Assembly (NCBI RefSeq): GCF_036226365.1
Contig: NZ_CP108462.1
Location: 2,584,501-2,648,500 of the forward strand
Length of the DNA: 64,000 nt
Direction: 5' to 3'
From: Streptomyces sp. NBC_01262
Lineage (GTDB): Bacteria; Actinomycetota; Actinomycetes; Streptomycetales; Streptomycetaceae
The notes under the pieces are model-generated. The model was given only the letters and a program-made list of their open reading frames with translations. It did not search any database and had not been told where the DNA came from. This document shows, one piece after another, positions 27,547-36,308 of the stretch; position 1 is the stretch's first letter, and every line of letters begins with the position of its first letter. Both the position numbers and the translations under genes were made by a program.

Positions 27547-29052
27547 TTAGCGGTCACCGAAGACAGTGCGGTGCCAGTCCTTGCGCGCGATCGCTGTGTT
27601 GTCGTACATGACGTGCTTGACCTGGGTGTACTCGTCGAGCGAGTACGCCGACATGTCCTTGCCGTAGCCGGAGGCCTTGTAGCCGCCGTGCGGCATCTCG
27701 CTGATGATCGGGATGTGGTCGTTGACCCAGACGCAGCCCGCCTGGATCTCGCGGGTGGCGCGGCCCGCCCGGTAGACGTCGCGGGTCCAGGCGGACGCGG
27801 CCAGTCCGTAGGGGGTGTCGTTGGCCAGCGCCAGACCCTCATCATCCGTCTCGAACGGCAGTACGACCAGTACCGGGCCGAAGATCTCGGCCTGGACGAT
27901 CTCGCTGTCCTGGGCGGCGCCGGTGATCACGGTCGGCAGGTAGTACGCGCCCGGGGAGTCGGGGGCCTCGCCGCCGGTGACGACGGTGGCGTAGGCGCGG
28001 GCCCGCCCGACGATGGCGGCGACCCGGTCGCGGTGGACGTGGGAGACCAGCGGGCCGAGGTCGGTCTTGGCGTCGAAGGGGTCGCCGACGCGGACGGTGG
28101 CCATGAGCTCCGCCACTCCCGCGACGAAGGCGTCGTAGAGGGGGCGCTGGACGTAGGCGCGGGTCGCGGCGGTGCAGTCCTGGCCGGTGTTGATCAGGGA
28201 TCCGGCGACCGCGCCGTGGACGGCGGCTTCGAGGTCTGCGTCGTCGAAGACCACGAAGGGGGCCTTGCCGCCGAGCTCCAGGTGGAGGCGCTTGACGGTG
28301 GCGGTGGCGACCTCGGCGACCCGCTTGCCGACGACCGTGGAGCCGGTGAAGGAGGTCATCGCGACATCGGGGTGGCCGACCAGGTGCTCGCCCGCCACCT
28401 TGCCGGTGCCGTTGACGATGTTGATGACCCCGGCCGGGATCCCGGCCTCGGTGGCGGCCTGCGCGAACATCAGCGAGGTGAGCGGAGTCAGCTCGGCGGG
28501 CTTCAGGACGATCGTGTTGCCCGCTGCCACGGCCGGAAGGATCTTCCAGGCCGCCATCTGGAGCGGATAGTTCCAGGGCGCGATCGAGCCGACGACACCG
28601 ACCGGCTCACGGCGTACGTACGAGGTGTGGTCGCCGGAGTACTCGCCCGCGGCCTTGCCCTCCAGGTGGCGGGCGGCGCCCGCGAAGAAGGCCGTGTTGT
28701 CGATGGTGCCGGGGACGTCGAACTCGGTGGTCAGCTTGAGCGGCTTGCCGCACTGAAGCGACTCGGCGTAGGCCAGGTCACCGGCGTGCTCGGCCAGCAC
28801 GGCGGCGAAGCGGTGCATGGCGTCCGAGCGCTCGCCCGGGGTGGCCCCGGCCCAGCCGGGGAGGGCGGCCTTGGCGGCGGCCACGGCGGCGTCGACGTCC
28901 GCCGGGCCGGCGAGCTCGTATTCGTACACCGCCTCGCCGCTGGCCGGGGCGACGACGCGGTGGCGGGCACCCGAGGTGCCCGGGCGCAGCTCACCGGCGA
29001 TGTACTGGGCACCTCCGGCGAAGCGCTCCGCGATGTCGAAGCCGTGCTTCAT
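27547..29052 (-). CDS. patD: Gamma-aminobutyraldehyde dehydrogenase
   Basis: A 501-aa aldehyde dehydrogenase. The motifs are SIAPWNYPLQMAAWKILPA near 156-174, LHLELGGKAPFV with the general-base Glu near 260, NTGQDCTAATRA with the nucleophilic Cys near 291, and EMPHGGYKASGYGKDMS near 457-473. It is first in the operon with potDABC and the FAD oxidase, so oxidation of 4-aminobutanal to GABA is the best-supported role; related bacterial enzymes are named PatD, Prr or PuuC. The start is ATG 29052 with AGGAGA 5 nt upstream. It is divergent from a PucR regulator. Confidence 0.88.
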   Translation of the reverse strand: MKHGFDIAERFAGGAQYIAGELRPGTSGARHRVVAPASGEAVYEYELAGPADVDAAVAAAKAALPGWAGATPGERSDAMHRFAAVLAEHAGDLAYAESLQCGKPLKLTTEFDVPGTIDNTAFFAGAARHLEGKAAGEYSGDHTSYVRREPVGVVGSIAPWNYPLQMAAWKILPAVAAGNTIVLKPAELTPLTSLMFAQAATEAGIPAGVINIVNGTGKVAGEHLVGHPDVAMTSFTGSTVVGKRVAEVATATVKRLHLELGGKAPFVVFDDADLEAAVHGAVAGSLINTGQDCTAATRAYVQRPLYDAFVAGVAELMATVRVGDPFDAKTDLGPLVSHVHRDRVAAIVGRARAYATVVTGGEAPDSPGAYYLPTVITGAAQDSEIVQAEIFGPVLVVLPFETDDEGLALANDTPYGLAASAWTRDVYRAGRATREIQAGCVWVNDHIPIISEMPHGGYKASGYGKDMSAYSLDEYTQVKHVMYDNTAIARKDWHRTVFGDR

Positions 29053-29117
29053 GGTGTTCTCCTCGCCATCCGCTGACCCCGTGGCCGAAAACCGGATTGA
29101 TGGCTGATCCTGACAGA

Positions 29118-29150
29118 GAGGCAGTGCCTCAACAAGGGATTCCGTTGTTG
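29118..29150. promoter_or_regulatory. Two adjoining palindromes in the patD/PucR divergent promoter
   Basis: GAGGCAGTGCCTC at 29118-29130 is a perfect 6-1-6 palindrome. It shares its last base with a 21-bp inverted repeat at 29130-29150, whose arms CAACAAGGG and CCGTTGTTG pair at 8 of 9 positions around ATT. The sites sit 66-98 bp before patD and about 150 bp before the PucR gene, in the only AT-rich stretch of the region. They are strong candidates for PucR operators; this is inference. Confidence 0.55.
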
Positions 29151-29299
29151 CCTTTTGGTTAAGCGACGAATTCTGTGTTTCATTTGCCTTCACGTCGGAC
29201 GATGCCCCAAGGCCGCGCGGCGCTGCAACCGACACATCGACAGCTACGCCGAGATCAGCTTTACACTGTGCTGGACAGGCTCCGACCGGAGGTCACGCG

Positions 29300-30931
29300 T
29301 TGTTTCCCACTGTCGCCGAAGTCCTGGAACTCGACGCGCTCAAGCGCGGCGCCCCGCAGGTCGTGGCCGGTGCGTCCGGTCTGCAGCGGCCGGTGCGCTG
29401 GGTGCACATCAGCGAGCTGGCGGACATCGCGGGCATGCTCCATGGCGGCGAGCTGGTGCTCACCACCGGCGTGATGCTGCCCGACGACAAGGAAGCGCTG
29501 GCCCGCTACATCGACGACCTCGCGGATGTCGGCGCGGCCGGGCTCGTCGTCGAGCTGGGGCGGCGGTACGCGGATGTGCTCCCGCGTCCGCTGGTGCGGG
29601 CCGCCGAGCGGCGCGGGCTGCCGGTGGCGGTGCTGCGCACCGAGGTGCGGTTCGTCGCGGTCACCGAAGCCGTGCACGCGCATGTCGTGAATGCCCAGCT
29701 CAGCAGGCTGCGCGTGTCGGAGGCCGTGCACCAGACCTTCAACGAGCTCTCCGTCGAGGGCGCCGAGCCGGACGAGGTCGTCCGCGAGGTCGCCCGGATG
29801 GCGGGCGCCCCGGTCGTCCTGGAGAACCTCTCCTACCAGGTCCTGGCCTTCGACCCGGCCGGCCGCGACCCCCAGGCCCTGCTCGACGGCTGGGAGCGCC
29901 GCTCGCGCGGCGTCACCCCGGCCGGGCGGACCGGCCACGACACCCGTACGGGGTGGCTCGTCACCGGCGTCGGCGCGCGCGGGCGCGACTGGGGCCGCCT
30001 GGTGATCGTCGGCGAGCCCGGGCCCGCCGCCTCCGAGCCGCATGCGCATGCCGTGCTGCTGGAGCGGGGCGCCGCCACGCTCGCCCTGAACCGGCTGCTG
30101 GAGCGCGACCGCGAGTCACTGGAGCGGCAGACCCACCGCACCCTGCTCTCCGGGATCCTGACCCACGCGCTGACCGTGTCCGATGTCGCCCTGCGCGCAC
30201 GGGCACTGGGGGTCCCCCTGGAAGGACGGCGGCTCGTCGGCGTCATGCTGCGCCCGCGCGGCGGGCCCGCCTCCGCTGCGCTGGAGGCCCAGGCGCGGCT
30301 GCGCGACTTCACCGAGACGGCGGCGCTGGCCGTGCGCGAGCGCGGGCTCAGCGCCCTGACCGGCGCCCTCGACGACGGCGCGGTCGGGGTCCTGGTCTCC
30401 CTCGGGCCCTCCGACGACGAGCACGCCGCCCTCGACGGCTTCGCGGCCGCCCTCGACCGGCTGACCGAGCCGGTCGCCGGGGCGCCCGCCTTCGTCATGG
30501 CCGCCGGCTCCTCGGTCGGCTCCCTGCGGGACGCCCGGCGCACCCTCCTGGAGGCCGCCCAGGTCGCCGACGCCGCTCTGCACGGTGGGCGCAAGGCCGG
30601 TACGTACTACCGGCTCCCCGACGTCCGGTTGCGCGGGCTCCTCCACCTGCTGCGGGACGACGCCCGCCTCCAGACCTACGTCGAGCGCGAACTCGGCCCC
30701 CTGCTCGCCCATGACGCCGAGCACGGCACCGACCTCGTCCGCATCCTCACCGTCTACCTCGACGCCGGCCGCAACAAGTCCGCCGCCGCCGACGCCGCCC
30801 ACCTCTCGCGGCCTTCCTTCTACGACCGCCTCCACCGCGTGGAGCGGATCCTCGGCGTCGACCTCGATCAGGTCGAGTCCTGCCTCTCGCTGCACGTGGC
30901 ACTGCTGGCCCTGGAGGCGGTCAGGCGCTGA
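29300..30931 (+). CDS. PucR-family transcriptional regulator (polyamine operon)
   Basis: A 543-aa PucR regulator. The N-terminal PucR domain (about 1-125) includes GLQRPVRWVHISELADIAG. A central GGDEF-like region follows, and the C-terminal HTH (about 480-535) includes AAHLSRPSFYDRLHRVERILG. The start is TTG 29300 with GGAGG 8 nt upstream; TTG starts are uncommon and often tune down expression. It is transcribed divergently from the patD-potDABC operon, the usual arrangement for a local regulator. It is a homologue of the gene at 13510. Its 3' end overlaps the next convergent gene by 11 bp. Confidence 0.9.
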   Translation: MFPTVAEVLELDALKRGAPQVVAGASGLQRPVRWVHISELADIAGMLHGGELVLTTGVMLPDDKEALARYIDDLADVGAAGLVVELGRRYADVLPRPLVRAAERRGLPVAVLRTEVRFVAVTEAVHAHVVNAQLSRLRVSEAVHQTFNELSVEGAEPDEVVREVARMAGAPVVLENLSYQVLAFDPAGRDPQALLDGWERRSRGVTPAGRTGHDTRTGWLVTGVGARGRDWGRLVIVGEPGPAASEPHAHAVLLERGAATLALNRLLERDRESLERQTHRTLLSGILTHALTVSDVALRARALGVPLEGRRLVGVMLRPRGGPASAALEAQARLRDFTETAALAVRERGLSALTGALDDGAVGVLVSLGPSDDEHAALDGFAAALDRLTEPVAGAPAFVMAAGSSVGSLRDARRTLLEAAQVADAALHGGRKAGTYYRLPDVRLRGLLHLLRDDARLQTYVERELGPLLAHDAEHGTDLVRILTVYLDAGRNKSAAADAAHLSRPSFYDRLHRVERILGVDLDQVESCLSLHVALLALEAVRR

Positions 30932-32078
30932 CTTCCCAGTACGCGTAGTCGTAGTCGTACCCCGGGGCTATCTCCAGCTGAATCGTTCCGTCGTCGGTGT
31001 CGGGGACGATGACGACGACCTTGGTGCTCTGTGCTCCGTCGGGCTCCAGGTCGCCGGTGAGACCGTCGTTCGTGGACATGTCCTGCAGGGGGTCGTCATC
31101 GTCGGAGTCGGCGTAGGCGGTGATCTCGCTGCCGTCGAGGTCCGCGGTGCTGTCGCCGTTGTTCACCACCGTGACGGTGAAGGTCAGCGCACTGCCGCCG
31201 TCCGAGACACCCTCCAGACCGGAAGTGGGCTCGACCGCGGTGACCGTGACCACGAGGCCGTCGTCGTAGGTGGCACCGCCCCCCTCGTGGAGGGGTTCGT
31301 CGTAGTAGCCGCCGTCGGCGCTGATGGTGCTGCCGTTGCCCTCGTCCAGGCCGTCGAAGAAGCCGGTCATGATGCCGGTGACGAAGAACGCGATCATCGC
31401 GGCCGAGACGAGGGTGGCCACAATGCCGAGGATCAGCCCGGTGAGTGCCTGCGAGCGGTTGGTGGCCTCGCCGCGGTTGGCCAGGCGGAGCCCGATGATG
31501 CCGAAGATGATCGCGGCGATGCCCAGGGGGAGCCCGAGGGCGGCGCCGAAGCAGGCTATGCCGAGGACGGCGCCGACTATGCCGAGGACCATCGCGGCGG
31601 TGCCGAAGCCGTTGCGCGCGGTCGGCGGGGGCCAGGCGCCGTAGGGGGACATGGGGTAACCGGGGTAGCCCGGGTAGCCGTACGGCGGATACGGCATCGG
31701 CTGGCCGTAGGGACCGGCGCCCGGCGGCGGGGGCGGCGGCATGGCCGGCGATCCGAACTCCGGCCCGGGGGCGGGGGCCGGCCCGGGGACCGGGGGCGGT
31801 CCGCCCGCCGTGGCGTCGGCGCCGGGCAGGGCGAAGCCGGTGGGCGCCTCGGGCAGCCCGGGCGACGGGGGCAGCGGGGAAGGCTTGGCAAGCCCGAACG
31901 GCTGGGCGGCGGGCGCCGCTTCGGCATCGGCCGGGGCGGCGGCAACCTGAGCCGCGGTCACCGGTGCCGCATCCGCGGGTGCCGGCGCGGGCTGCTGCGG
32001 CGCGGGCTCCACCGGGGGCGCCCAGGGGTCGCGCGGGGTGTGGCTATGGGGCTTGTCTGGCTCGTCGGACTCGGACAT
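30921..32078 (-). CDS. Proline-rich DUF4190 membrane protein with extracellular DUF4352-like domain
   Basis: A 385-aa membrane-anchored protein. The first 150 residues are Pro/Ala-rich and disordered, ending in Tyr/Gly/Pro repeats. Two transmembrane helices typical of DUF4190 follow at about 160-215 (GIVGAVLGIACFGAALG and GLILGIVATLVSAAMI). An acidic C-terminal beta domain of about 150 residues resembles DUF4352/telokin-like immunoprotective folds. The function is unknown; a cell-envelope sensor or binding role is plausible. It converges with the PucR gene (11-bp overlap). Confidence 0.75.
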   Translation of the reverse strand: MSESDEPDKPHSHTPRDPWAPPVEPAPQQPAPAPADAAPVTAAQVAAAPADAEAAPAAQPFGLAKPSPLPPSPGLPEAPTGFALPGADATAGGPPPVPGPAPAPGPEFGSPAMPPPPPPGAGPYGQPMPYPPYGYPGYPGYPMSPYGAWPPPTARNGFGTAAMVLGIVGAVLGIACFGAALGLPLGIAAIIFGIIGLRLANRGEATNRSQALTGLILGIVATLVSAAMIAFFVTGIMTGFFDGLDEGNGSTISADGGYYDEPLHEGGGATYDDGLVVTVTAVEPTSGLEGVSDGGSALTFTVTVVNNGDSTADLDGSEITAYADSDDDDPLQDMSTNDGLTGDLEPDGAQSTKVVVIVPDTDDGTIQLEIAPGYDYDYAYWEVSA

Positions 32079-32203
32079 CTGCGCCTTCCTCTACTACGTC
32101 GGGCAATGCTATGGCCTGCGTCTGACACCAAGCGCGATCAATTCCGCGATTACGATGGGCGGGCAGCCGCAGCCCCGGCCGGAGCCCGCAGGAGGATCAC
32201 CGC

Positions 32204-33244
32204 ATGCCCGACAACGAGACCGCCCTCGCCCCCTTCATCGCGGAACTCCCCAAGGCCGAGCTCCACGTCCACCACGTCGGCTCCGCCTCCCCCCGGATCG
32301 TGGCCGAACTGGCCGCCAGACACCCGGACTCCAGGGTGCCCACCGACCCGGCCGCGCTGGCGGAGTACTTCACCTTCAAGGACTTCGCGCACTTCGTCGA
32401 GATCTATCTCTCGGTCGTCGACCTGATCCGCGACGCCGAGGACGTACGGCTGCTGACCTACGAGGTCGCCCGCGACATGGCCCGCCAGAACATCCGCTAC
32501 GCCGAGCTGACCGTCTCCCCGTACAGCTCGGTACGGCGCGGAATCCCGGACGTCGCCTTCATGGAGGCGATCGAGGACGCGCGCAAGGCGGCCGAGTCCG
32601 AGCTCGGGGTCGTCCTGCGCTGGTGCTTCGACATCCCCGGCGAGGCCGGGCTGACCGCCGCCGAGGAAACCGCCCGCCTCGCGGTCGACCTGCGGCCCGA
32701 GGGGCTGGTGAGCTTCGGCCTCGGCGGACCCGAAATCGGCGTTCCGCGCCCCCAGTTCAAGCCGCACTTCGACCGCGCGATCGCGGCCGGCCTGCGCAGC
32801 GTGCCCCACGCGGGCGAGACCACCGGCCCGGAGACGATCTGGGACGCGCTGAACCACCTGCGCGCGGAGCGCATCGGCCACGGCACCAGCGCCACCCAGG
32901 ATCCGCGCCTGCTGGAGCACCTCGCCGAGCACCGCATCCCCCTGGAGGTCTGCCCGACCTCCAACATCGCGACGCGCGCGGTGCGCACGCTGGACGAGCA
33001 CCCGATCAAGGACATGGTCGCGGCCGGTGTCCTGGTCACCATCAACAGCGACGACCCGCCGATGTTCGGCACCGACCTCAACAACGAGTACGCCGTCGCC
33101 GCCCGCCTCCTGGACCTGGACGAGGCCGGCCTGGCCGCCCTGGCCAAGAACGCCGTCGAGGCCTCCTTCCTGGACGCCCCCGGCAAGGCGCGGCTCGCCG
33201 CCGAGATCGACACGTACACGGCATCGTGGTCGTCCAGGCCGTAG
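32204..33244 (+). CDS. Adenosine-deaminase-superfamily hydrolase, probable aminodeoxyfutalosine deaminase
   Basis: A 346-aa metal-dependent deaminase. The metal ligands are the HxH of KAELHVHHVGSASP near residues 16-29, HAGETTGPETIW near 204, and ERIGHGTSAT near 223. The acidic pair is SDDPPMFGTDLNNEY near 283-297. The loop after HxH reads HVGS instead of the HLDGS/HLEGT of true adenosine deaminases. From memory this matches Streptomyces cog1816 enzymes shown to deaminate 6-aminodeoxyfutalosine in menaquinone synthesis. The start is ATG 32204 with AGGAGG 8-9 nt upstream. Adenosine deaminase remains the default automatic name. Confidence 0.8.
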   Translation: MPDNETALAPFIAELPKAELHVHHVGSASPRIVAELAARHPDSRVPTDPAALAEYFTFKDFAHFVEIYLSVVDLIRDAEDVRLLTYEVARDMARQNIRYAELTVSPYSSVRRGIPDVAFMEAIEDARKAAESELGVVLRWCFDIPGEAGLTAAEETARLAVDLRPEGLVSFGLGGPEIGVPRPQFKPHFDRAIAAGLRSVPHAGETTGPETIWDALNHLRAERIGHGTSATQDPRLLEHLAEHRIPLEVCPTSNIATRAVRTLDEHPIKDMVAAGVLVTINSDDPPMFGTDLNNEYAVAARLLDLDEAGLAALAKNAVEASFLDAPGKARLAAEIDTYTASWSSRP

Positions 33245-33975
33245 CCCATCGCGGCGATCCGTACCGGCACCGCGAGAACACCCTGCCCTCGCTGCGCAGC
33301 GCCGTGCGCGCGGGGGCGGACGCGGTGGAGATGGACGTACGCCTCACCGCCGACGGCGTCCCGGTGCTGCTGCACGACCCGACGCTGAAACGGCTGTGGG
33401 GCGGCCGGGACACGCTCGCCGAGGTCACCGCCGACCGTCTGCCCGCCGGGATCCCCGCCCTGCGCGCCGCGCTCGCCGCCACCGAGGGCTCCCGCGCCCT
33501 GCTCGACCTCACCGAGCCCGCCTCGGTGGCCCCGGTGCTGGCCGCCGTGCGCGATGCCGGGGCCCGGGAGCGTACGTACTACTGCGGCGAGGCCGCCGCC
33601 ATGCTCGCCGTACGGGACCGGGACCCGGCCGCCGAGATCGCGCTGACCTGGAAGACGTCGGCGGCACCGCCCCCGCTGCTGCTGACGGAGGTGCGGCCGC
33701 GCTGGATCAACACGCGCTTCGGGCTGGTGACCGCCGGCCTGGTCGGTTGGGCGCACGGCCGCGGGCTGCTGGTGGCGGCGTGGACGGTGGACACCCGGCG
33801 CGTCATGCGCAGGCTGGAGCGGCTCGGCGTCGACGCGATCACCACCAACCGGATCGGCTTCCTGCGCGAGCAGCTCATCGCGGAGGAGGCCGACGGGACC
33901 GACGGAGCCGACGAGTTCAGCGGCCCACCAGCTGCTCCCACTCGTTCTCCAGCTCCGGGCGCTCGGCGGCCGTGA
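33226..33975 (+). CDS. Glycerophosphodiester phosphodiesterase family protein
   Basis: A 249-aa TIM-barrel phosphodiesterase of the GDPD family. The N-terminal AHRGDPYRHRENT corresponds to the HRG...PENT active-site motif (Pro replaced by Arg), followed by DAVEMDVRLTADGVPVLLHDPTL with the metal Glu/Asp and second His near 33-55. The C-terminal AAWTVDTRRVMRRLERLGVDAITTN segment is typical. GTG 33226 overlaps the end of the deaminase gene by 19 bp, so translation is probably coupled. The last 59 bp overlap the antisense 3' end of potD2. The substrate is not predictable. Confidence 0.84.
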   Translation: MVVQAVAHRGDPYRHRENTLPSLRSAVRAGADAVEMDVRLTADGVPVLLHDPTLKRLWGGRDTLAEVTADRLPAGIPALRAALAATEGSRALLDLTEPASVAPVLAAVRDAGARERTYYCGEAAAMLAVRDRDPAAEIALTWKTSAAPPPLLLTEVRPRWINTRFGLVTAGLVGWAHGRGLLVAAWTVDTRRVMRRLERLGVDAITTNRIGFLREQLIAEEADGTDGADEFSGPPAAPTRSPAPGARRP

Positions 33976-35074
33976 TGTCGCGGGCGATGAAAAGCCGCTT
34001 GCGCATGCTGTCGTCCGGGAAGATCAGCGGGTCCTCGGCCAGCGCGGCAGTGTCCTTGTCCTTGCTGGAGGCGAGCACCTCGCGCGCCGCTGGGACCGGG
34101 CAGACGTAGTTGACCCAGGCGGCCAGCTCGGCGGCGACCTCGGGCTCGTAGTAGTAGTCGATCAGCCGCTCGGCGTTGCGCTTGTGCTCGGCCAGGTTGG
34201 GGATCATGAGGCTGTCCGCCCACAGCTCGGCGCCCGAGTCGGGGACGACGAACTCGATGTCCGGGTTGTCCGCCTGAAGCTGGATCACGTCGCCGGAGTA
34301 GGCCTGGCAGGCCAGCACATCGCCGGACGACAGGTCCTTGGTGTAGTCGTTGCCGGTGAAGCGGCGTATGTGGTTGCTGCTCACCAGGCTCCGCAGCTGG
34401 TCGATGACCTTGTGGAAGTCGGCCACCTTCCAGCGCCGGATGTCGACGCCGTTGCCCTGCATGAGCAGCGCGAAGGCCTCGTCCATCCCGGACAGCAGGG
34501 TCACCTGCCCGCGCAGGTCGTCCGCCCAGAGGTCGGACACCTGCCTGATCTCGCGGCCGAGCGCCTTGCGGTTGTACGCGATCCCGGTGATGCCGGACTG
34601 CCACGGCACGGTGTACTTGCGGCCCGGGTCGAAAGCCGGATCGCGCAGGAGCGGGTCCAGGTACCTGGTGACATGCGGCTGCCGGGCCCGGTCCATCTGC
34701 TGCACCCAGCCGAGGCCGACGAACCGGGCGCACATCCAGTCGCTGATGACGATCAGATCCCGCCCCGGGTCGTGGTGGGTCATCAGGGTGGGGCCGATCT
34801 TGCCGAAGAACTCGTTGTTGTCGTTGATCTCCTCGGTGTAGTCGACCTGGATGCCGGTGCGCTTCTCGAAGGCCTCCAGGGTCGGCCGCCGCTTCGCGTC
34901 GTCCTCGTCCACATCGATGTAGAGCGGCCAGTTCGCGAAGGCGATCTTCTTGTCGGTCGCCGACCGGTCCTGCGCGGCGCGCCTGTTCTCCGCGATGTAC
35001 GCGGGCGGCACCCCGCATCCGGTCAGGGCCGCGAGCATGCCCACCAGCGCCGTACGTCGAGTGAGATCAGCCAT
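33917..35074 (-). CDS. Second polyamine-binding PotD-like lipoprotein (orphan)
   Basis: A 385-aa solute-binding lipoprotein closely related to the PotD at 26297. The signal is TRRTALVGMLAALTGCG with lipobox Cys near residue 20. The mature protein has FANWPLYIDVDED near 46, GRDLIVISDWMCARFVGLGW near 104 and AAELAAWVNYVCPVPAA near 320. No permease or ATPase gene is adjacent, so it may feed PotABC with a different substrate range, or act as a sensor. The start is ATG 35074. Its 3' end overlaps the GDPD gene on the opposite strand by 59 bp. Confidence 0.87.
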   Translation of the reverse strand: MADLTRRTALVGMLAALTGCGVPPAYIAENRRAAQDRSATDKKIAFANWPLYIDVDEDDAKRRPTLEAFEKRTGIQVDYTEEINDNNEFFGKIGPTLMTHHDPGRDLIVISDWMCARFVGLGWVQQMDRARQPHVTRYLDPLLRDPAFDPGRKYTVPWQSGITGIAYNRKALGREIRQVSDLWADDLRGQVTLLSGMDEAFALLMQGNGVDIRRWKVADFHKVIDQLRSLVSSNHIRRFTGNDYTKDLSSGDVLACQAYSGDVIQLQADNPDIEFVVPDSGAELWADSLMIPNLAEHKRNAERLIDYYYEPEVAAELAAWVNYVCPVPAAREVLASSKDKDTAALAEDPLIFPDDSMRKRLFIARDITAAERPELENEWEQLVGR

Positions 35075-35159
35075 GCGCGCAAGCCTGGGGCCTGGACATC
35101 ACTCTGTGCAACCGCCGATCCGTCAGTACCGGGGACAGACCTCTGACAATGTGTCGGCC

Positions 35160-36308
35160 GTGAGAGAAAACACCGGAGTTCTCATACGCCGCCTGCGCAC
35201 CGCCGATCCGCGCGCCGTGGACGTGGGCATCGCGCTGCTGGTGCAGCTCGCGGTCACCATGCCCTTCGTCATTCCGCGCGCGCCGGCGCTGCCCCCGGTG
35301 TCGTGGGCGGCGTACGGGATGACCACGCTGGGCGTCCTGCCGCTGGTGTGGCGGCGGAAGGCACCCATCACCGTGCTGACCGCCATCTCGGCGGCCCAGT
35401 TCCTCTACAAGGCGCTGCTGGACGGGCCCGGGCAGCCCATGCCCTACGCGGGGCTGATCGCCGTCTACACCGTCGCCGTGCTCTCGCCGCCACGGCCGCG
35501 CCTGGCGATGCTGGTGATCGCCATGCCGGTGATCACCATCGGGGTGCGGCTCAACACCGGCGAGGTACGGGAGCTGCTCTTCACGCTCTTCGTCTTCTTC
35601 GGCGCCTATGTGCTCGGCCGCAGCAGGCTGCGCGCGCAGCGGGTGGAGGCCGAGCAGGCGGCGGCCCGCGAACGGGCCAGGATCGCCCGGGAGATGCACG
35701 ACATCCTGTCCCACTCCGTGGCGCTGATGGTGGTCCAGGCCGAGGCCGGGCCGATCGCGGTGCGGGCCGCGCCGGAGCGGGCCGAGGCCGCCTTCGAAAC
35801 GATCGCGGAGACCGGGCGGGAGGCCATGACCCAGCTGCGCCGGATCCTCGGCGTGCTGCGCGAGGACGCGCCCGGCTCCGCCGCCGGTCCGCGCGAGCCG
35901 CAGCCGCTGCTGGCCCAACTGCCCGCGCTGGTGGAGCGGGTGTCCGGCAGCGGCACCCCGGTGACGTACACCACCACCGGCGAGGTGCGGGCCCTGCCGC
36001 TCGATGTGCAGGCCACGGCCTTCCGCATCGTCCAGGAGGCGCTGACCAACGCCGTGCGGCACGCATGCGCAAGCCGGATCACGGTCCGCCTCGGCTACGG
36101 CACGGACGTGCTCGCCCTGACCGTCACGGACGACGGCCGCGGTCCTGCGGGAGGCACCGCGGTCCCCGGCCACGGTCTGATCGGCATCCGCGAACGCGCC
36201 GTCGCGCACGGCGGCACCTCCCGCACCGGCCCGGGTCCGGGCGGTCGGGGCTTCGAGGTCGAAGCGTCAATTCCCCTCGTAGAATCCCGGCAGGGGGTGG
36301 GGAGTTGA
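35160..36308 (+). CDS. Two-component sensor histidine kinase (HPK7/NarL-type partner)
   Basis: A 382-aa membrane sensor kinase. About four to five transmembrane helices fill residues 20-155 with almost no extracytoplasmic loop. The HisKA_3 dimerisation segment has HDILSHSVALMVVQ with the phospho-acceptor His near 180. The HATPase ends with TVTDDGRGP and GHGLIGIRERAVAHGG. Signals at the membrane are likely. GTG 35160 is used; GTG 35151 is possible, and neither has a clear ribosome-binding site. Its TGA overlaps the response regulator start (TTGA). Confidence 0.9.
   Translation: MRENTGVLIRRLRTADPRAVDVGIALLVQLAVTMPFVIPRAPALPPVSWAAYGMTTLGVLPLVWRRKAPITVLTAISAAQFLYKALLDGPGQPMPYAGLIAVYTVAVLSPPRPRLAMLVIAMPVITIGVRLNTGEVRELLFTLFVFFGAYVLGRSRLRAQRVEAEQAAARERARIAREMHDILSHSVALMVVQAEAGPIAVRAAPERAEAAFETIAETGREAMTQLRRILGVLREDAPGSAAGPREPQPLLAQLPALVERVSGSGTPVTYTTTGEVRALPLDVQATAFRIVQEALTNAVRHACASRITVRLGYGTDVLALTVTDDGRGPAGGTAVPGHGLIGIRERAVAHGGTSRTGPGPGGRGFEVEASIPLVESRQGVGS

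Noticed and set aside
29155..30714. Arg-rich 519-codon plus-strand frame over the second PucR gene
   Set aside because: It overlaps the PucR protein in another frame and is rich in Arg/Ala repeats typical of shadow frames.
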